Made by a program: the position numbers and the translations under genes. Positions 34,563-43,343 of a DNA stretch of 64,000 nucleotides are shown piece after piece. Each line of letters starts with the position of its first letter. Within the stretch, counting starts at the first letter, position 1. Origin of the DNA: JALZAI01 sp038212215 (GTDB taxonomy: Bacteria; Actinomycetota; Actinomycetes; Mycobacteriales; Jatrophihabitantaceae); assembly GCA_038212215.1 (NCBI GenBank), contig JBBQUT010000003.1, forward strand, positions 155,611-219,610. Reading direction: 5' to 3'. The notes under the pieces were generated by a model, which saw nothing but the letters and a program-made list of their open reading frames with translations, did no database searches and was not told the origin of the DNA.

Positions 34563-36916
34563 CCGGCGCGCCTGCCGTCGGCGCCGGTCGCGCCGCGGGT
34601 GTAGCGCGGATGAATCAGGCCGACGCAGCTGTAGCCGAGGTCGGGGACCTCCTCGACCGCGACGCCGCGCTGCTGCGCCAGTAGCAGGACGTGCTGCAGT
34701 TCGGCCCGCCGATCAGGGCGCACCAGGACCCGCCAGGGCACCCGGCGCAGCAGCACCCGGGTGGTCTCCCCGACCCCGGGTTTGACCAGATTGATGTCGT
34801 CGATGCCGTAGCGGCGACTGATCTCGGCGACGGCCGCCCAGCCCGCCCACGTCGGTGACCGGTCGCTGTCGCGCAGCCGCGGCCAGTCCCGGGCCACCGC
34901 GTCGGCGACGTCGGCGAAGCGGGCAGTGATCGCGTCCAGGAACCGGTTGGAGACGTCGACGTCGGCGAGGTCCCGGTAGAACTTCGCTCCGTGGTACTGC
35001 CCGGGGGCGAGCAACCTGGTGTTGAGCACCGTCCGCGACACCAGGCCCGACACCGTCGAATTCAGGCAGGCGGACGGGATCAAGAAGTCCTCGCGGGTGC
35101 CGTAGACGCGCACGCAGGAGCCGGTGTCGGCGAGCACCGCCAACTGCGGATCGAAGCGAGCGTCCACCGCGGCAGCAAGTTCGCGTGCGATCGCGCCCTT
35201 GCCGGTCCAGCCGTCGACGAACATGACACGAGACGGGTCGTGGTGGGCGCCGAGATAGTCCAGGGCGCGCGTATCGATCCCCCGGCCCCGGACGATGCTG
35301 ACCGCATGGTGCGGCAGTTGCAGACTGTGCGCGAACCAGGCCCAGCGGCGGATCAGGATTCCGACCGGCGTGCCCGCACGGGCCAGTGAGGCCAGCACGA
35401 CCTCAGGGCCGCGCAGATCGAGCACCAGTTCGCTGACGACCCCGACCGCGTGCGCCACCCGGGTCGCAGACTTCTCGAGCGCCGCTGCGAACAGGGCCTG
35501 GTACTCGGGGCTGGGCTGGTACTCGACAGGCAGTGATTCGGCGTAATGCGCCTCGCCGGACTGGATGGCCTCCTCGCGCTCTTCGGTCGGCGCCTCCAGT
35601 TCGACGTCGGAGAGATCGCTCAGCAGCCAGGACACCTCGTCGGCGCGGTAGCTGCCGAAGGTAGGCCCGGACAGCGGCGGGGGTGGCGGGAGGTACACCG
35701 GCAGGGATACCACGTGCACCCGCTGACAGACGCCGCGCACCGCCTCGATCAGGCCGGTTTCCAGCCGATCGGCGTCAGCCGCCGCGTCGGCCACGACCAC
35801 GATGTCAGTAAACGCAGCGTCAGTGAACGCAGCGTCAGTGAACGCAGCGCCACTGCCCCCGGCCGGCGCGACGTTATAGGCGTAGCGCTCGCCGTCGGTG
35901 TCAGTGGCGGGGAAGGTGAGCCGGGTGCGGATCGGGTAACCCGGCTCGTCCAGCGCCAGCACCGGCGAGCGGGTCGTCGTGGAGTAGCGCACCACCGCGA
36001 CCAGCCCCGCCAGGGCTACGCCCAGCAGCAGTGGCGCGTACATCAGCTCCTCGGTACCGAGCACGAGCACCCGCTGCCCGGCCAAGCCCACCGCGATGCG
36101 GCGCGCCAGCGCGGCAGCCGCGTCGCCGGCGCGGGCGACGTCGTGCGAGCCGAAGCCGTGCCGGCCGCCTTCGCGCACCTGCACCGGCCACGGGTCGGCG
36201 ACGTGCACCACCTCGCCGCCACCAGTCGCGGTGGGCGCTGTCAGTGCAATGGACCGAGCAGCGACGAAGTCCGCCGCCCGGCCCGGGAAGTCAGGCGGCC
36301 AGCGCACCGCCGCCTCAGCGAGCGCAACCACGTCGATCGCGGCACCGAGGTGCGCCGCGAGCTTCGCGCTCCGCTCCCGGTCCGCCTCGCCGCGCACGTC
36401 CACGAGGACCGCGATCACGTACTGGTCGTGCGGGCACAGCCGATGCAGCTCGGCGATGGTGTTCAACGCTGTCACGCCGGTCGAGAGCTCGTCGTCGACG
36501 AGCACGATCGGGCCACGGCGGCGCAACGACGACGGGTTCCCGGGCAGCAGCAGATGTCCGGTTGCGTGGCTGTGCGGCTCCTCGAAGCGGGCCGCCACCG
36601 CAACGCCGGGCACGTGCCGCCGCGTCGAGTGCAGGTAGTCAGCCCCGAGCTGCGCGGCTACGCAGTGCCCGAGCGCAGTCGCCGTCTCGGCGTATCCGAT
36701 CACCAGCCCGGCGGGGGCGATCAGCCGGTCTGCGACCAGCCGACCCAGGCGCCCGCCGGCGGCGAACACAGTGCGCGGGTCGGTCGGCAGGTGCTTACCA
36801 AGCACGGTGGACACCAGCAGGTGCGCGCGCCTGGGGTTGCGGCGCAGTGCCAGCTCGATCAGGCCGTCCGCGCCCTGGAGCTCCACCCCGAACGTCCGCT
36901 CGACGAAGCCGATCAC
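34559..36916 (-). CDS. fusion of two phosphoribosyltransferases (PRTase_2-TRSP + PRTase_1-PELOTA_1)
   Basis: A 785-residue protein. Residues about 1-215 are a phosphoribosyltransferase with PRPP loop IVLVDDELSTGVTALNTI, followed by a TRSP-like domain (to about 400). The second half starts near PTFGSYRADEVSWLL and holds another PRPP loop, VMFVDGWTGKGAIARELA. It ends with a PELOTA-like RNA-binding segment (DDINLVKPGVGETTRVLLRR). In most Ter loci these are two separate genes (the second was once named StiP, cysteine protease). They are thought to build a ribosylated metabolite. The GTG start at 36916 overlaps the aldolase stop. A 15-bp tandem repeat inside adds AAFTD units. Confidence 0.88.
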   Translation of the reverse strand: MIGFVERTFGVELQGADGLIELALRRNPRRAHLLVSTVLGKHLPTDPRTVFAAGGRLGRLVADRLIAPAGLVIGYAETATALGHCVAAQLGADYLHSTRRHVPGVAVAARFEEPHSHATGHLLLPGNPSSLRRRGPIVLVDDELSTGVTALNTIAELHRLCPHDQYVIAVLVDVRGEADRERSAKLAAHLGAAIDVVALAEAAVRWPPDFPGRAADFVAARSIALTAPTATGGGEVVHVADPWPVQVREGGRHGFGSHDVARAGDAAAALARRIAVGLAGQRVLVLGTEELMYAPLLLGVALAGLVAVVRYSTTTRSPVLALDEPGYPIRTRLTFPATDTDGERYAYNVAPAGGSGAAFTDAAFTDAAFTDIVVVADAAADADRLETGLIEAVRGVCQRVHVVSLPVYLPPPPPLSGPTFGSYRADEVSWLLSDLSDVELEAPTEEREEAIQSGEAHYAESLPVEYQPSPEYQALFAAALEKSATRVAHAVGVVSELVLDLRGPEVVLASLARAGTPVGILIRRWAWFAHSLQLPHHAVSIVRGRGIDTRALDYLGAHHDPSRVMFVDGWTGKGAIARELAAAVDARFDPQLAVLADTGSCVRVYGTREDFLIPSACLNSTVSGLVSRTVLNTRLLAPGQYHGAKFYRDLADVDVSNRFLDAITARFADVADAVARDWPRLRDSDRSPTWAGWAAVAEISRRYGIDDINLVKPGVGETTRVLLRRVPWRVLVRPDRRAELQHVLLLAQQRGVAVEEVPDLGYSCVGLIHPRYTRGATGADGRRAG
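35804..35848 (-). repeat. three 15-bp in-frame repeats inside the phosphoribosyltransferase fusion
   Basis: GTCAGTAAACGCAGC at 35804 and two copies with one change (GTCAGTGAACGCAGC) at 35819 and 35834 encode a repeated AAFTD run before the strand DIVVVADAAAD in the TRSP-like region. In-frame slippage; it lengthens a loop without breaking the frame. Confidence 0.9.
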
Positions 36917-38070
36917 TGGTGCAACGACGCGCCGAGAAGGTCGACGAACGAGATGTCCTCGTTCGCGACGCCGAACACCCGGGCGCGCAGCTGCAACCGG
37001 CGCGCCCAGGCCGTGTGCGGCTTGCTCTCGTTCATCTTGTTGCGGTACGCCGAGGAGCGCACCCCGCCACCGGACGCCGTCTGCAGGACGTCGCTGGCGT
37101 CGAGGAACTCCTCGTGCGACACGACCGAGAGTGCGTGCACCGCGGCGACATGGGACGGATGGATGACGCTCTTGCCGGTCAGCCCGTTCGCCCGGTCGAG
37201 CGTCACTTCGCGGATCAAGGCGTCCATGTCCTGTGCGATCAGCTCGGCCCGCAGCTTTCGCTCGTCGTTCTCGACGAACGGCGACTCGCGCAGCCTCGGT
37301 TTGAACAACCGCTCACTGCCGGAGAAGTACTCCCAGACCGGCCCGGTGAGCACATAACCGCCGTCCTCGCGTCCGAACACATTCACGATGTCGGCGATGA
37401 CCTGGGCGATGAGACCGACGTTGTAGACAGTGGTGTCGCGTGAGCGGCGCAGGCCGTAGGCCGCGGACATGTCGGTGGCACCGATCCGTACCGCGAGCAC
37501 GTGGTGGCGGTGCTTGTCCAGGACATCGCGGATGCTGAGCAGATTCGTGATCCGGTTCTCGGCGTACACGACGTCCTTGGACTCGAGCACCGGCATCGTC
37601 AGCAACGTCCGTCCGGCCCGGTCGCTCGCGGCAGCGACAGCGTCGAGGTAGGCCGGGCCGTTGCTGTCGGAGAACTTGGGCACGACGAAACCGGTCAACA
37701 CCCGTTGGGACGCCCCCAACTGATCGACGATCAGCGGGATCTGGCATGGCGTGCGGACCCGCACGAAGATCAGTGGCAGGTCGCGACCGGACTCGCCGAG
37801 CTCGCGCAACTGGGCAATGACGTTGACCTGCGCGTCGTCGACCTCGGTGTCTGCGATCGAATCCTCCAGGCACACCACGAAGCTCGTGACGCCCTGCGCG
37901 GCGCGTCGCATCAGGTCCGCGGCGATCCGCGGCCGCGTCGCCGGGCTGTACAGCGTCGCACCGAGCCCGACGGCGAGCAACTCCACGTCCGAGCCCGTGC
38001 CGAAGTTCTCAGGCGCGCGGAAGAACAGCCGTGCTCGGTCGGCGGCGTCGAGGAAGTCGAAGTGGCGCAT
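36913..38070 (-). CDS. CitE-like HpcH/HpaI aldolase-family protein of the Ter module
   Basis: A 385-residue TIM-barrel protein of the citrate lyase beta-subunit-like family. It shows FVVCLEDSIADTEVDDAQ, with metal-binding acids, IFVRVRTPCQIP, GFVVPKF, TMPVLESKDVV, LAVRIGATDMSAAYGL and GKSVIHPSHVAAVHA. Expected chemistry is cleavage or formation of a C-C bond next to a carboxylate or thioester. It is first in the aldolase-phosphoribosyltransferase-HAD operon. ATG 38070 is chosen because the upstream 56 codons are unlike the family. Confidence 0.9.
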   Translation of the reverse strand: MRHFDFLDAADRARLFFRAPENFGTGSDVELLAVGLGATLYSPATRPRIAADLMRRAAQGVTSFVVCLEDSIADTEVDDAQVNVIAQLRELGESGRDLPLIFVRVRTPCQIPLIVDQLGASQRVLTGFVVPKFSDSNGPAYLDAVAAASDRAGRTLLTMPVLESKDVVYAENRITNLLSIRDVLDKHRHHVLAVRIGATDMSAAYGLRRSRDTTVYNVGLIAQVIADIVNVFGREDGGYVLTGPVWEYFSGSERLFKPRLRESPFVENDERKLRAELIAQDMDALIREVTLDRANGLTGKSVIHPSHVAAVHALSVVSHEEFLDASDVLQTASGGGVRSSAYRNKMNESKPHTAWARRLQLRARVFGVANEDISFVDLLGASLHQ

Positions 38071-38236
38071 GGTCCGCCCATGGTGACATGCGTCAATGAC
38101 CGGAGCTGCCGGATGGCCGGTGACGTGACGCAGTCGACGGCATGCGTGCACCTCGGGGCAACCTGGGCGTCGGCCTGCGTTCAGCGGAAGCGGGAGCACC
38201 GCGGCGTCTTGGGGCGGGCTCTGCCAGAGTATCCGC
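38071..38236. promoter_or_regulatory. divergent promoter region of the Ter aldolase operon and aldo-keto reductase
   Basis: 166 bases between two divergent starts (38070 minus, 38237 plus), so both promoters must lie here. I cannot assign boxes with confidence; no strong TTGACA/TATAAT pair is visible. Confidence 0.35.
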
Positions 38237-39274
38237 ATGGCGATTCTCGACAGTTTCTCCCCTGCCCCCGACCGCTACCAGCGGCTGCCGTACCGGCGCG
38301 TCGGACACAGCGGCCTGCGGTTGCCCGCGGTATCGCTCGGGCTATGGCACAACTTCGGCGACGACAAGCCGATTCAGACCCAGCGCGACATCCTGCGCCG
38401 CGCCTTCGACCTCGGCGTCACTCACTTCGACCTCGCCAACAACTACGGGCCGCCCTACGGCACCGCAGAGATCAACTTCGGACGAGTCTTCAGCGAGGAT
38501 TTCTCCCGCCACCGCGCCGAAGTGGTGATCTCGACGAAGGCCGGCTATGACATGTGGCCCGGCCCGTACGGCGACCTCGGCTCGCGAAAATATCTGCTTG
38601 ATTCACTCGATCAGTCGCTTCGGCGAATGCGGTTGGACCATGTCGACATCTTCTATCACCACCGCTTCGACCCCGACACGCCGCTCGAGGAGTCGATGGG
38701 CGCGCTGGACACCGCGGTGCGGCAGGGCAAGGCTCGTTACATCGGCATCTCGTCCTACTCCGCACCACGTACCCGTGCGGCGGTCGCGATCCTGCGCGCG
38801 CTGGGCACGCCATTGCTGATCCACCAGCCTTCCTATTCGATGCTGAACCGGTGGGTCGAGGACGGCCTGCTTGACGTCCTCGGGGAGGAAGGCGTCGGCT
38901 GCATCGCGTTCTCGCCGCTGGCGCAGGGGATGCTGACTGATCGCTACCTTGACGGTGTCCCGTCCGATTCCCGCGCGGCGCAGGACAAATCGCTGGACCG
39001 CTCGCTGCTCTCGCCGGAGAACCTGGGCCATGTCCGCGCGCTGAACGAGATTGCGCAGCAGCGCGGGCAGAGCCTGGCGCAGCTCGCCATCGCCTGGGTG
39101 CTGCGCGATGAGCGGGTCACGTCCGCCCTCGTCGGCGCGTCCAGCGTGGCCCAACTCGAGGACAGCCTTGCCGCGGCGAACAACACGACATTCGACGCGG
39201 ACGAGCTGAGCGCGATCGACCAACACGCTGTTGACGGTGGCATCAACATCTGGGCCGGCTCGAGCCGCGCCTAG
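38237..39274 (+). CDS. aldo-keto reductase (YghZ / L-glyceraldehyde-3-phosphate reductase-like)
   Basis: A 345-residue NADPH-dependent aldo-keto reductase of the AKR14/YghZ type. The catalytic tetrad is visible: D and Y in FDLANNYGPPYG, K in ISTKAGYDMW, H in FYHHRFDPDTP. The C-terminal cofactor motif is present too (LVGASSVAQLEDSL). YghZ-like enzymes detoxify aldehydes such as methylglyoxal or L-glyceraldehyde 3-phosphate. It is divergent from the Ter aldolase operon; a direct functional link is inference. Confidence 0.92.
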   Translation: MAILDSFSPAPDRYQRLPYRRVGHSGLRLPAVSLGLWHNFGDDKPIQTQRDILRRAFDLGVTHFDLANNYGPPYGTAEINFGRVFSEDFSRHRAEVVISTKAGYDMWPGPYGDLGSRKYLLDSLDQSLRRMRLDHVDIFYHHRFDPDTPLEESMGALDTAVRQGKARYIGISSYSAPRTRAAVAILRALGTPLLIHQPSYSMLNRWVEDGLLDVLGEEGVGCIAFSPLAQGMLTDRYLDGVPSDSRAAQDKSLDRSLLSPENLGHVRALNEIAQQRGQSLAQLAIAWVLRDERVTSALVGASSVAQLEDSLAAANNTTFDADELSAIDQHAVDGGINIWAGSSRA

Positions 39275-39285
39275 AGTGGTGCCGC

Positions 39286-39972
39286 ATGAAGGTCGAACTC
39301 CGCCACGATCCCGCATTCACCGTTGCCCGGTGCATCCTCGCCGGCGGCGAACCGCTGCGCGTCGAGGGCGGCGCGATGCTCGCGCACAGCGCGGGAGTGC
39401 TGCTCGAGTCCAAGGCGCAGGGCGGCGTAATGGCGGGACTGCGGCGCAGCGTGCTCGGCGGCGGGTCGTTCTTCGTCACCACCTACACCGCCCCGCCGCA
39501 GGGTGGCTGGGTCGACGTCGCCGGGGTGCTGCCAGGTGACACAGTCTCGATCGACGTCACCCCGGACCGACCGTTCTTCCTGCGCCGGGGCAGCTGGATC
39601 GCCAACTCCCACGGCGTCCAGGTCGACACCCAGTGGGGCGGGATGGCGAACCTGTTCGGCGGCGAAGGCGGTTTCGGCTTTCGTGCAAGCGGGCAGGGCG
39701 AGGCGCTCGTCAGCATCTACGGCGCCGTGGACGTGGTCGATCTCGAGGACGGCGAGTCGGTCACCATCGACACCGGACACGTGGTCGCCTACGACCTCGC
39801 CGTCCGCTTCCAGATGCGTCGCGCAGTGCAAGGACGCACCATCCAGTCGATGAAATCGGGAGAGGGATTCGTCTTCGATTTCTTCGGCCCTGGGCGGGTG
39901 CTGCTGCAATCGCGCAATCCGGACGCCTTCGCCCAATGGGTCGTTGCGCAGGTGCCCAAGGACAGAGACTAG
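39286..39972 (+). CDS. AIM24 (TIGR00266) family protein
   Basis: A 228-residue all-beta protein of the AIM24/TIGR00266 family. It has the usual glycine- and phenylalanine-rich core (GGAMLAHSAGVLLESKAQGG, RSVLGGGSFFVTTYTAP, FLRRGSWIANSHGV, GEGFVFDFFGPGRVLLQSR). Function is not known. Such genes often lie beside terD homologues in actinobacteria. It starts 11 bases after the aldo-keto reductase stop, so the two are co-transcribed. Confidence 0.92.
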   Translation: MKVELRHDPAFTVARCILAGGEPLRVEGGAMLAHSAGVLLESKAQGGVMAGLRRSVLGGGSFFVTTYTAPPQGGWVDVAGVLPGDTVSIDVTPDRPFFLRRGSWIANSHGVQVDTQWGGMANLFGGEGGFGFRASGQGEALVSIYGAVDVVDLEDGESVTIDTGHVVAYDLAVRFQMRRAVQGRTIQSMKSGEGFVFDFFGPGRVLLQSRNPDAFAQWVVAQVPKDRD

Positions 39973-39988
39973 GTCCCGCTCGTCCGGT

Positions 39989-40915
39989 TCACGAATCGAC
40001 CGGAGTGCGCTCGTCGAGCCAGGTGATGCGGTCATAGCCGTACGCGCGAGCCGCCTCCCGTGCGCCGCCGAACAGTGTCTGCATCTCCGCGCGCAGCACG
40101 AACTCGCCCTCGACGTTGTACAGCGACAGCAGCACCCCGACGTCGCCGGACTGCAGTGTGTCCAGGGGCAGCTCGGCACGTCCGCCACCGAAGGTGGAGG
40201 TGACCAGCGTGCCACCCCAGGCGAGGGCGGCGCGTGACTCGGAGAAGGCGTATACGAGCAGGCGCCGCAGGTCCCTCGACTGCCGGAGATCCACCGACAG
40301 CCATTCGAAGCGGTCGCGGCCGGCCAGGATCACCGGTCGCCGCGTCCGCGGTGGTGCATTGCGGCTGCCTCCCGACAGCGCCATCGCCGAGCACACGCCG
40401 GAGTACAGCTCGTAGAGGCAGCCCAGGCGCAGGTCGCCGACATCCGGCCCGCACGCGGCCTCGAACGTCATTGCACCGATCCCGCTCTGCAGCCGGTCCA
40501 ACGTGAGGGTGGGTTGGGTCGGGGTCAGCAGCACCCGTTCGCCTGCGTGCACCCGGACGTCGGCGCGGGTGCGCCGCGCCGGGCCGGCCGATCGCGCGGC
40601 GACAGCGGGCGCCGGCCGCCGCACCGGCGCAGCCGGCTGGTCCAGATCGAGGGAAGCTGAAGCGGGCGCCGGCCGCCGCACCGGCGCAGCCGGCTCGTCC
40701 AGATCGAGCGACCCCGATCTCGACACTGGCGGCGAAGCAGCAGGCGGGGCTGCAGCGGGGTGGCGTCCGGGGCGGGTAGCGCGTCCGGAAAGAAAATCCG
40801 ACAGGCCTGCTGCAGGCGGCGTGGCGGCGGGCGGCGCGGCAGCCGCCGGACGCGACCGTCGCCGCAACCACGCCAAGTCGCCGCGTGGCGGTGCGCTGCT
40901 CGGATCGAGCGGCAT
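39989..40915 (-). CDS. TerA-like protein with Pro/Ala-rich N-terminus
   Basis: A 308-residue protein. The N-terminal 120 residues are low-complexity Pro/Ala/Arg with two near-identical copies of SLDLDxPAAPVRRPAPA. The C-terminal 190 residues resemble the TerA/TerD fold (GDLRLGCLYELYSGVCSAMA, PVILAGRDRFEWLSVDL, LLVYAFSESRAALAWGG, AYGYDRITWLDERTPVDS). The GDNLTG calcium loop of TerD is missing. Its ATG shares a base with the stop of the TerD gene before it (TGATG). The low-complexity part may be an interaction tail. Confidence 0.8.
   Translation of the reverse strand: MPLDPSSAPPRGDLAWLRRRSRPAAAAPPAATPPAAGLSDFLSGRATRPGRHPAAAPPAASPPVSRSGSLDLDEPAAPVRRPAPASASLDLDQPAAPVRRPAPAVAARSAGPARRTRADVRVHAGERVLLTPTQPTLTLDRLQSGIGAMTFEAACGPDVGDLRLGCLYELYSGVCSAMALSGGSRNAPPRTRRPVILAGRDRFEWLSVDLRQSRDLRRLLVYAFSESRAALAWGGTLVTSTFGGGRAELPLDTLQSGDVGVLLSLYNVEGEFVLRAEMQTLFGGAREAARAYGYDRITWLDERTPVDS
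40605..40712 (-). repeat. 57-bp direct repeat inside the TerA-like gene
   Basis: Two copies start at 40605 and 40662 (period 57 bases, 19 codons). The first 50 bases agree almost perfectly (changes at two positions). They encode the duplicated SLDLD-PAAPVRRPAPA linker of the TerA-like protein. Confidence 0.85.
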
Positions 40916-41478
40916 CAGAGGGTGAGCCCGTAGTCCGCGGCGACACCGGCGATGCCCTTGGAGTAGCCCTGCCCGAGCACCTTGAACTTCCAACCCCCGT
41001 CGTGGCGATAGACCTCTCCGAGCGCGAGAGCGGTCTCGTTGTGCAACACCGTGGCGAGCTCCTCCGAGCGGACGAGCTCCGCGTTGTCGGCCAGGTTCAG
41101 CACCCGCACCCGGCACGATTTGAGCTGGCCGAGCGTGCGCCGCCGTGCCGGGCCGTCGTTGACGTACACGACCACGACGATGCGGTCGACCTCCGCCGGA
41201 ACCGCCCCCAGATCGACCTCGATCTGTTCCTGGTCGCCGCCCAGAGCCTGCTCCAGTTTTTGCACCGACAGCTCCGGTGAGCTGAGCTGATTGAAGAACA
41301 CGAAATGTCTATTCGACAACGCCCGGTTCGAAGCGTCAGTCAGGATGGCCGCCATTACCAGGTTGTCACCCAGCGCCGTCTCGGCACCGACATTCCAGCT
41401 GACGCCGAGCACCAGCCCCCGCAAGTTCGGGATTTCGCGGGTGAGGCCGACATTCGCCCCGCGCTTCATCTCAGCCAT
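40915..41478 (-). CDS. TerD-family protein
   Basis: A 187-residue TerD domain protein without extensions. It starts MKRGANVGLTREIPN after a short lead and has VLGVSWNVG, RHFVFFNQLSSPE, VDLGAVPAEVDRIVVVVYV and the family ending GEVYRHDGGWKFKVLGQG. The usual GDNLTG.GDDE calcium loop is altered to EQALGGDQEQIEVDL, so calcium binding may be weaker. TerD proteins are cytosolic or membrane-peripheral Ca2+-binding stress proteins. Confidence 0.93.
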   Translation of the reverse strand: MAEMKRGANVGLTREIPNLRGLVLGVSWNVGAETALGDNLVMAAILTDASNRALSNRHFVFFNQLSSPELSVQKLEQALGGDQEQIEVDLGAVPAEVDRIVVVVYVNDGPARRRTLGQLKSCRVRVLNLADNAELVRSEELATVLHNETALALGEVYRHDGGWKFKVLGQGYSKGIAGVAADYGLTL

Positions 41479-41510
41479 GTGCGTGCCACGCGTTACTCAT
41501 CAGCTCGCCG

Positions 41511-41999
41511 CTACAGGTCCAGGTCGGAGGCGCTGAACTTCGTGCGCAGGAAGCTGCCTTGCGTCATCAGCGCGTCGGCGTCCTGGGCGCGGGTCGCCTC
41601 CAGCAGGTCCATGGCCGATGACCAAAGCACGTCCAACTGCTCGATCAGCGCCAATCGGGGTGTGGTTCCCGACGGACGTGGGGTGTCGACGACGTCAGGG
41701 TCCAACGCCAAAAAGGCGCGCAGTGTGGTGGGCAGGTAGTCGCCGAGGATCCCCCGCAGCGAGACGACGGCGCGGATGTCCAGGTCGTGATCCTGTGCCG
41801 TCTCGATCAGCTCGCGAACTGCGTCCAGCAGCCGGCGTGCGATCACGATCGCCTCGTTCGGCAGGCGGCCGGCATTGCGGTTGACCTCGTGCACCTGCTC
41901 GAACATCTGCGCGAGCAACGCCTGCGGGGAGTCGTCGGGATCGTCCTCCGACAACGGTGCAGGTGCTGCCGTGGAATGCCCGCGGCGCCACCATGTCAC
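41511..41999 (-). CDS. XpaC-like helical protein of the Ter cluster
   Basis: A 162-residue alpha-helical protein. The middle part IRAVVSLRGILGDYLPTTLR followed by AFLALD resembles the YLPTTLKLLEKY region of XpaC proteins, which pair with TelA in tellurite/toxic-anion loci. It is directly downstream of telA (21 bases). Similarity is partial (no membrane helices are present, unlike full XpaC), so the family call is tentative. Function unknown. Confidence 0.65.
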   Translation of the reverse strand: MTWWRRGHSTAAPAPLSEDDPDDSPQALLAQMFEQVHEVNRNAGRLPNEAIVIARRLLDAVRELIETAQDHDLDIRAVVSLRGILGDYLPTTLRAFLALDPDVVDTPRPSGTTPRLALIEQLDVLWSSAMDLLEATRAQDADALMTQGSFLRTKFSASDLDL

Positions 42000-42020
42000 G
42001 CTTTCAACAGTAGTAGCCGC

Positions 42021-43274
42021 TCAGCTGCCGATCTCGCCGGACTGACCCGCGCCCCGGCGAGTGCGCTCCAGATAAGGCTTGGCCCGCTCGATCTGTCCCT
42101 CGAGCGCGGTGACGGTCTGTGCCATGCTGTCGACCGCCTGCGCGCGGAACGTGTCGATCGAGTCCATGGTCTGGAACACGTTGTCGAAGGCGGCCTGCAG
42201 CTTCGCGACGTCGATGGTGCTGCTCGCCGCCTGCTGGTTGATCTCGGCGCCCTGGATGCGCAGCTGGTTCGAGGTCGATTCGATCAGGTTGGATGTTGTG
42301 GCATTGAGCGCGGTGATCTGGTCGAGCACCAGCTTCTGCCGCGACAGGGCCTGCGAGACGATGACCGCGGTGCGTAACGCCGAGATGGTCGTGGTCTGCG
42401 CGCGATCCACACCCTTGATGAGTTCGACGTTGTTCTTACGGACCAGATCGAGTGCCATGTAACCCTGCACCGATACGGCCATCTGGGTCATGATGTCCTG
42501 GCGGCGTTGCCGGATCGCGAACAGGGCGTCGGACTTCAGCGCGGTGGCGTCCTCGGCGCGTCCAGCTGCTTCGAGCTCGGCGGTCTTCTGTGCGACGGCC
42601 TCGTCGAGGGCTGCTGCGAGCGCGTTGTACTCGCTCAGCTTGCCCATCGTCGTCCACATGTTCGCCTTCTCGGTCTCGATGGCCGCGTTGTCCTTGCGCA
42701 GCTCGTCCTGCCCGGAGTCGAGCGACTTGATGATCGCGTTCAGGTGCGACTGCGCTGACTCGTACTTCGCGAAGTAGCGCTGGATCTTGTCCCCGCCGGG
42801 CAGCCACTTGAGCACCTTGCGGGTGCCGTGCAGATCGGCCCGGTTCGGGTCGAGTTCGGTGATGGTGCCGCGGAGATCCTGCAATGTGGTGGCGACCCGG
42901 GTCTGCGCATCGGCGCCGCCGCCCTTACCCGCCTTCATGGCAGCGGCAGGACGATCCAGCATGCGGCTGGAGACGGCCGCGGAGGCACGCAGGTCCTTGT
43001 CGCCCATCGTGGTGATGGAATCGACCTTCTTGGTGAACTCCGGCGAGCGGGCGTCGATGCCGGCCAGTTCGTTGGCAAATGCAGCCGCCTTCTGCGCCAG
43101 CTCCTGTTTCTTCGCGTCCTCGATCGGGATCGCACCGGCCGCCTGTTCCTGCTTCACTACCAGCACCGGGGCAGGCGGGGCGAGAACGAGCCCCCCGGCG
43201 CCGGGCGTGAAGGTGGTAGGGCTCGCCGTGGCGGTGGTCACGGTCGGGGTCGAACCGATATCGAGCTCGGACAT
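42021..43274 (-). CDS. telA: TelA / toxic anion resistance family protein
   Basis: A 417-residue coiled-coil-rich protein of the TelA/KlaA family. Markers are VLKWLPGGDKIQRYFAKYES, SLDSGQDELRKDNAAIETEK, SVQGYMALDLVRKNNVELIK and a final helix with AFDNVFQTMDSIDTFR. The N-terminal 60 residues are Thr/Pro-rich. TelA proteins are linked to tellurite and envelope-stress tolerance, mechanism unknown. A ribosome site AGGAG precedes the ATG. It sits between terZ and the XpaC-like gene on the same strand. Confidence 0.93.
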   Translation of the reverse strand: MSELDIGSTPTVTTATASPTTFTPGAGGLVLAPPAPVLVVKQEQAAGAIPIEDAKKQELAQKAAAFANELAGIDARSPEFTKKVDSITTMGDKDLRASAAVSSRMLDRPAAAMKAGKGGGADAQTRVATTLQDLRGTITELDPNRADLHGTRKVLKWLPGGDKIQRYFAKYESAQSHLNAIIKSLDSGQDELRKDNAAIETEKANMWTTMGKLSEYNALAAALDEAVAQKTAELEAAGRAEDATALKSDALFAIRQRRQDIMTQMAVSVQGYMALDLVRKNNVELIKGVDRAQTTTISALRTAVIVSQALSRQKLVLDQITALNATTSNLIESTSNQLRIQGAEINQQAASSTIDVAKLQAAFDNVFQTMDSIDTFRAQAVDSMAQTVTALEGQIERAKPYLERTRRGAGQSGEIGS

Positions 43275-43343
43275 TAGTGATCTCCTAGATCGCGCGTGGT
43301 GCTACGTAACCGACGGTAGTACCCCCGCACGCGCCGCACTCGC

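Noticed and set aside
34559..36916. Cysteine protease StiP function for the second half
   Set aside because: Older database name; the visible VMFVDGWTGKG loop is a PRPP-binding motif, so a transferase is more likely.
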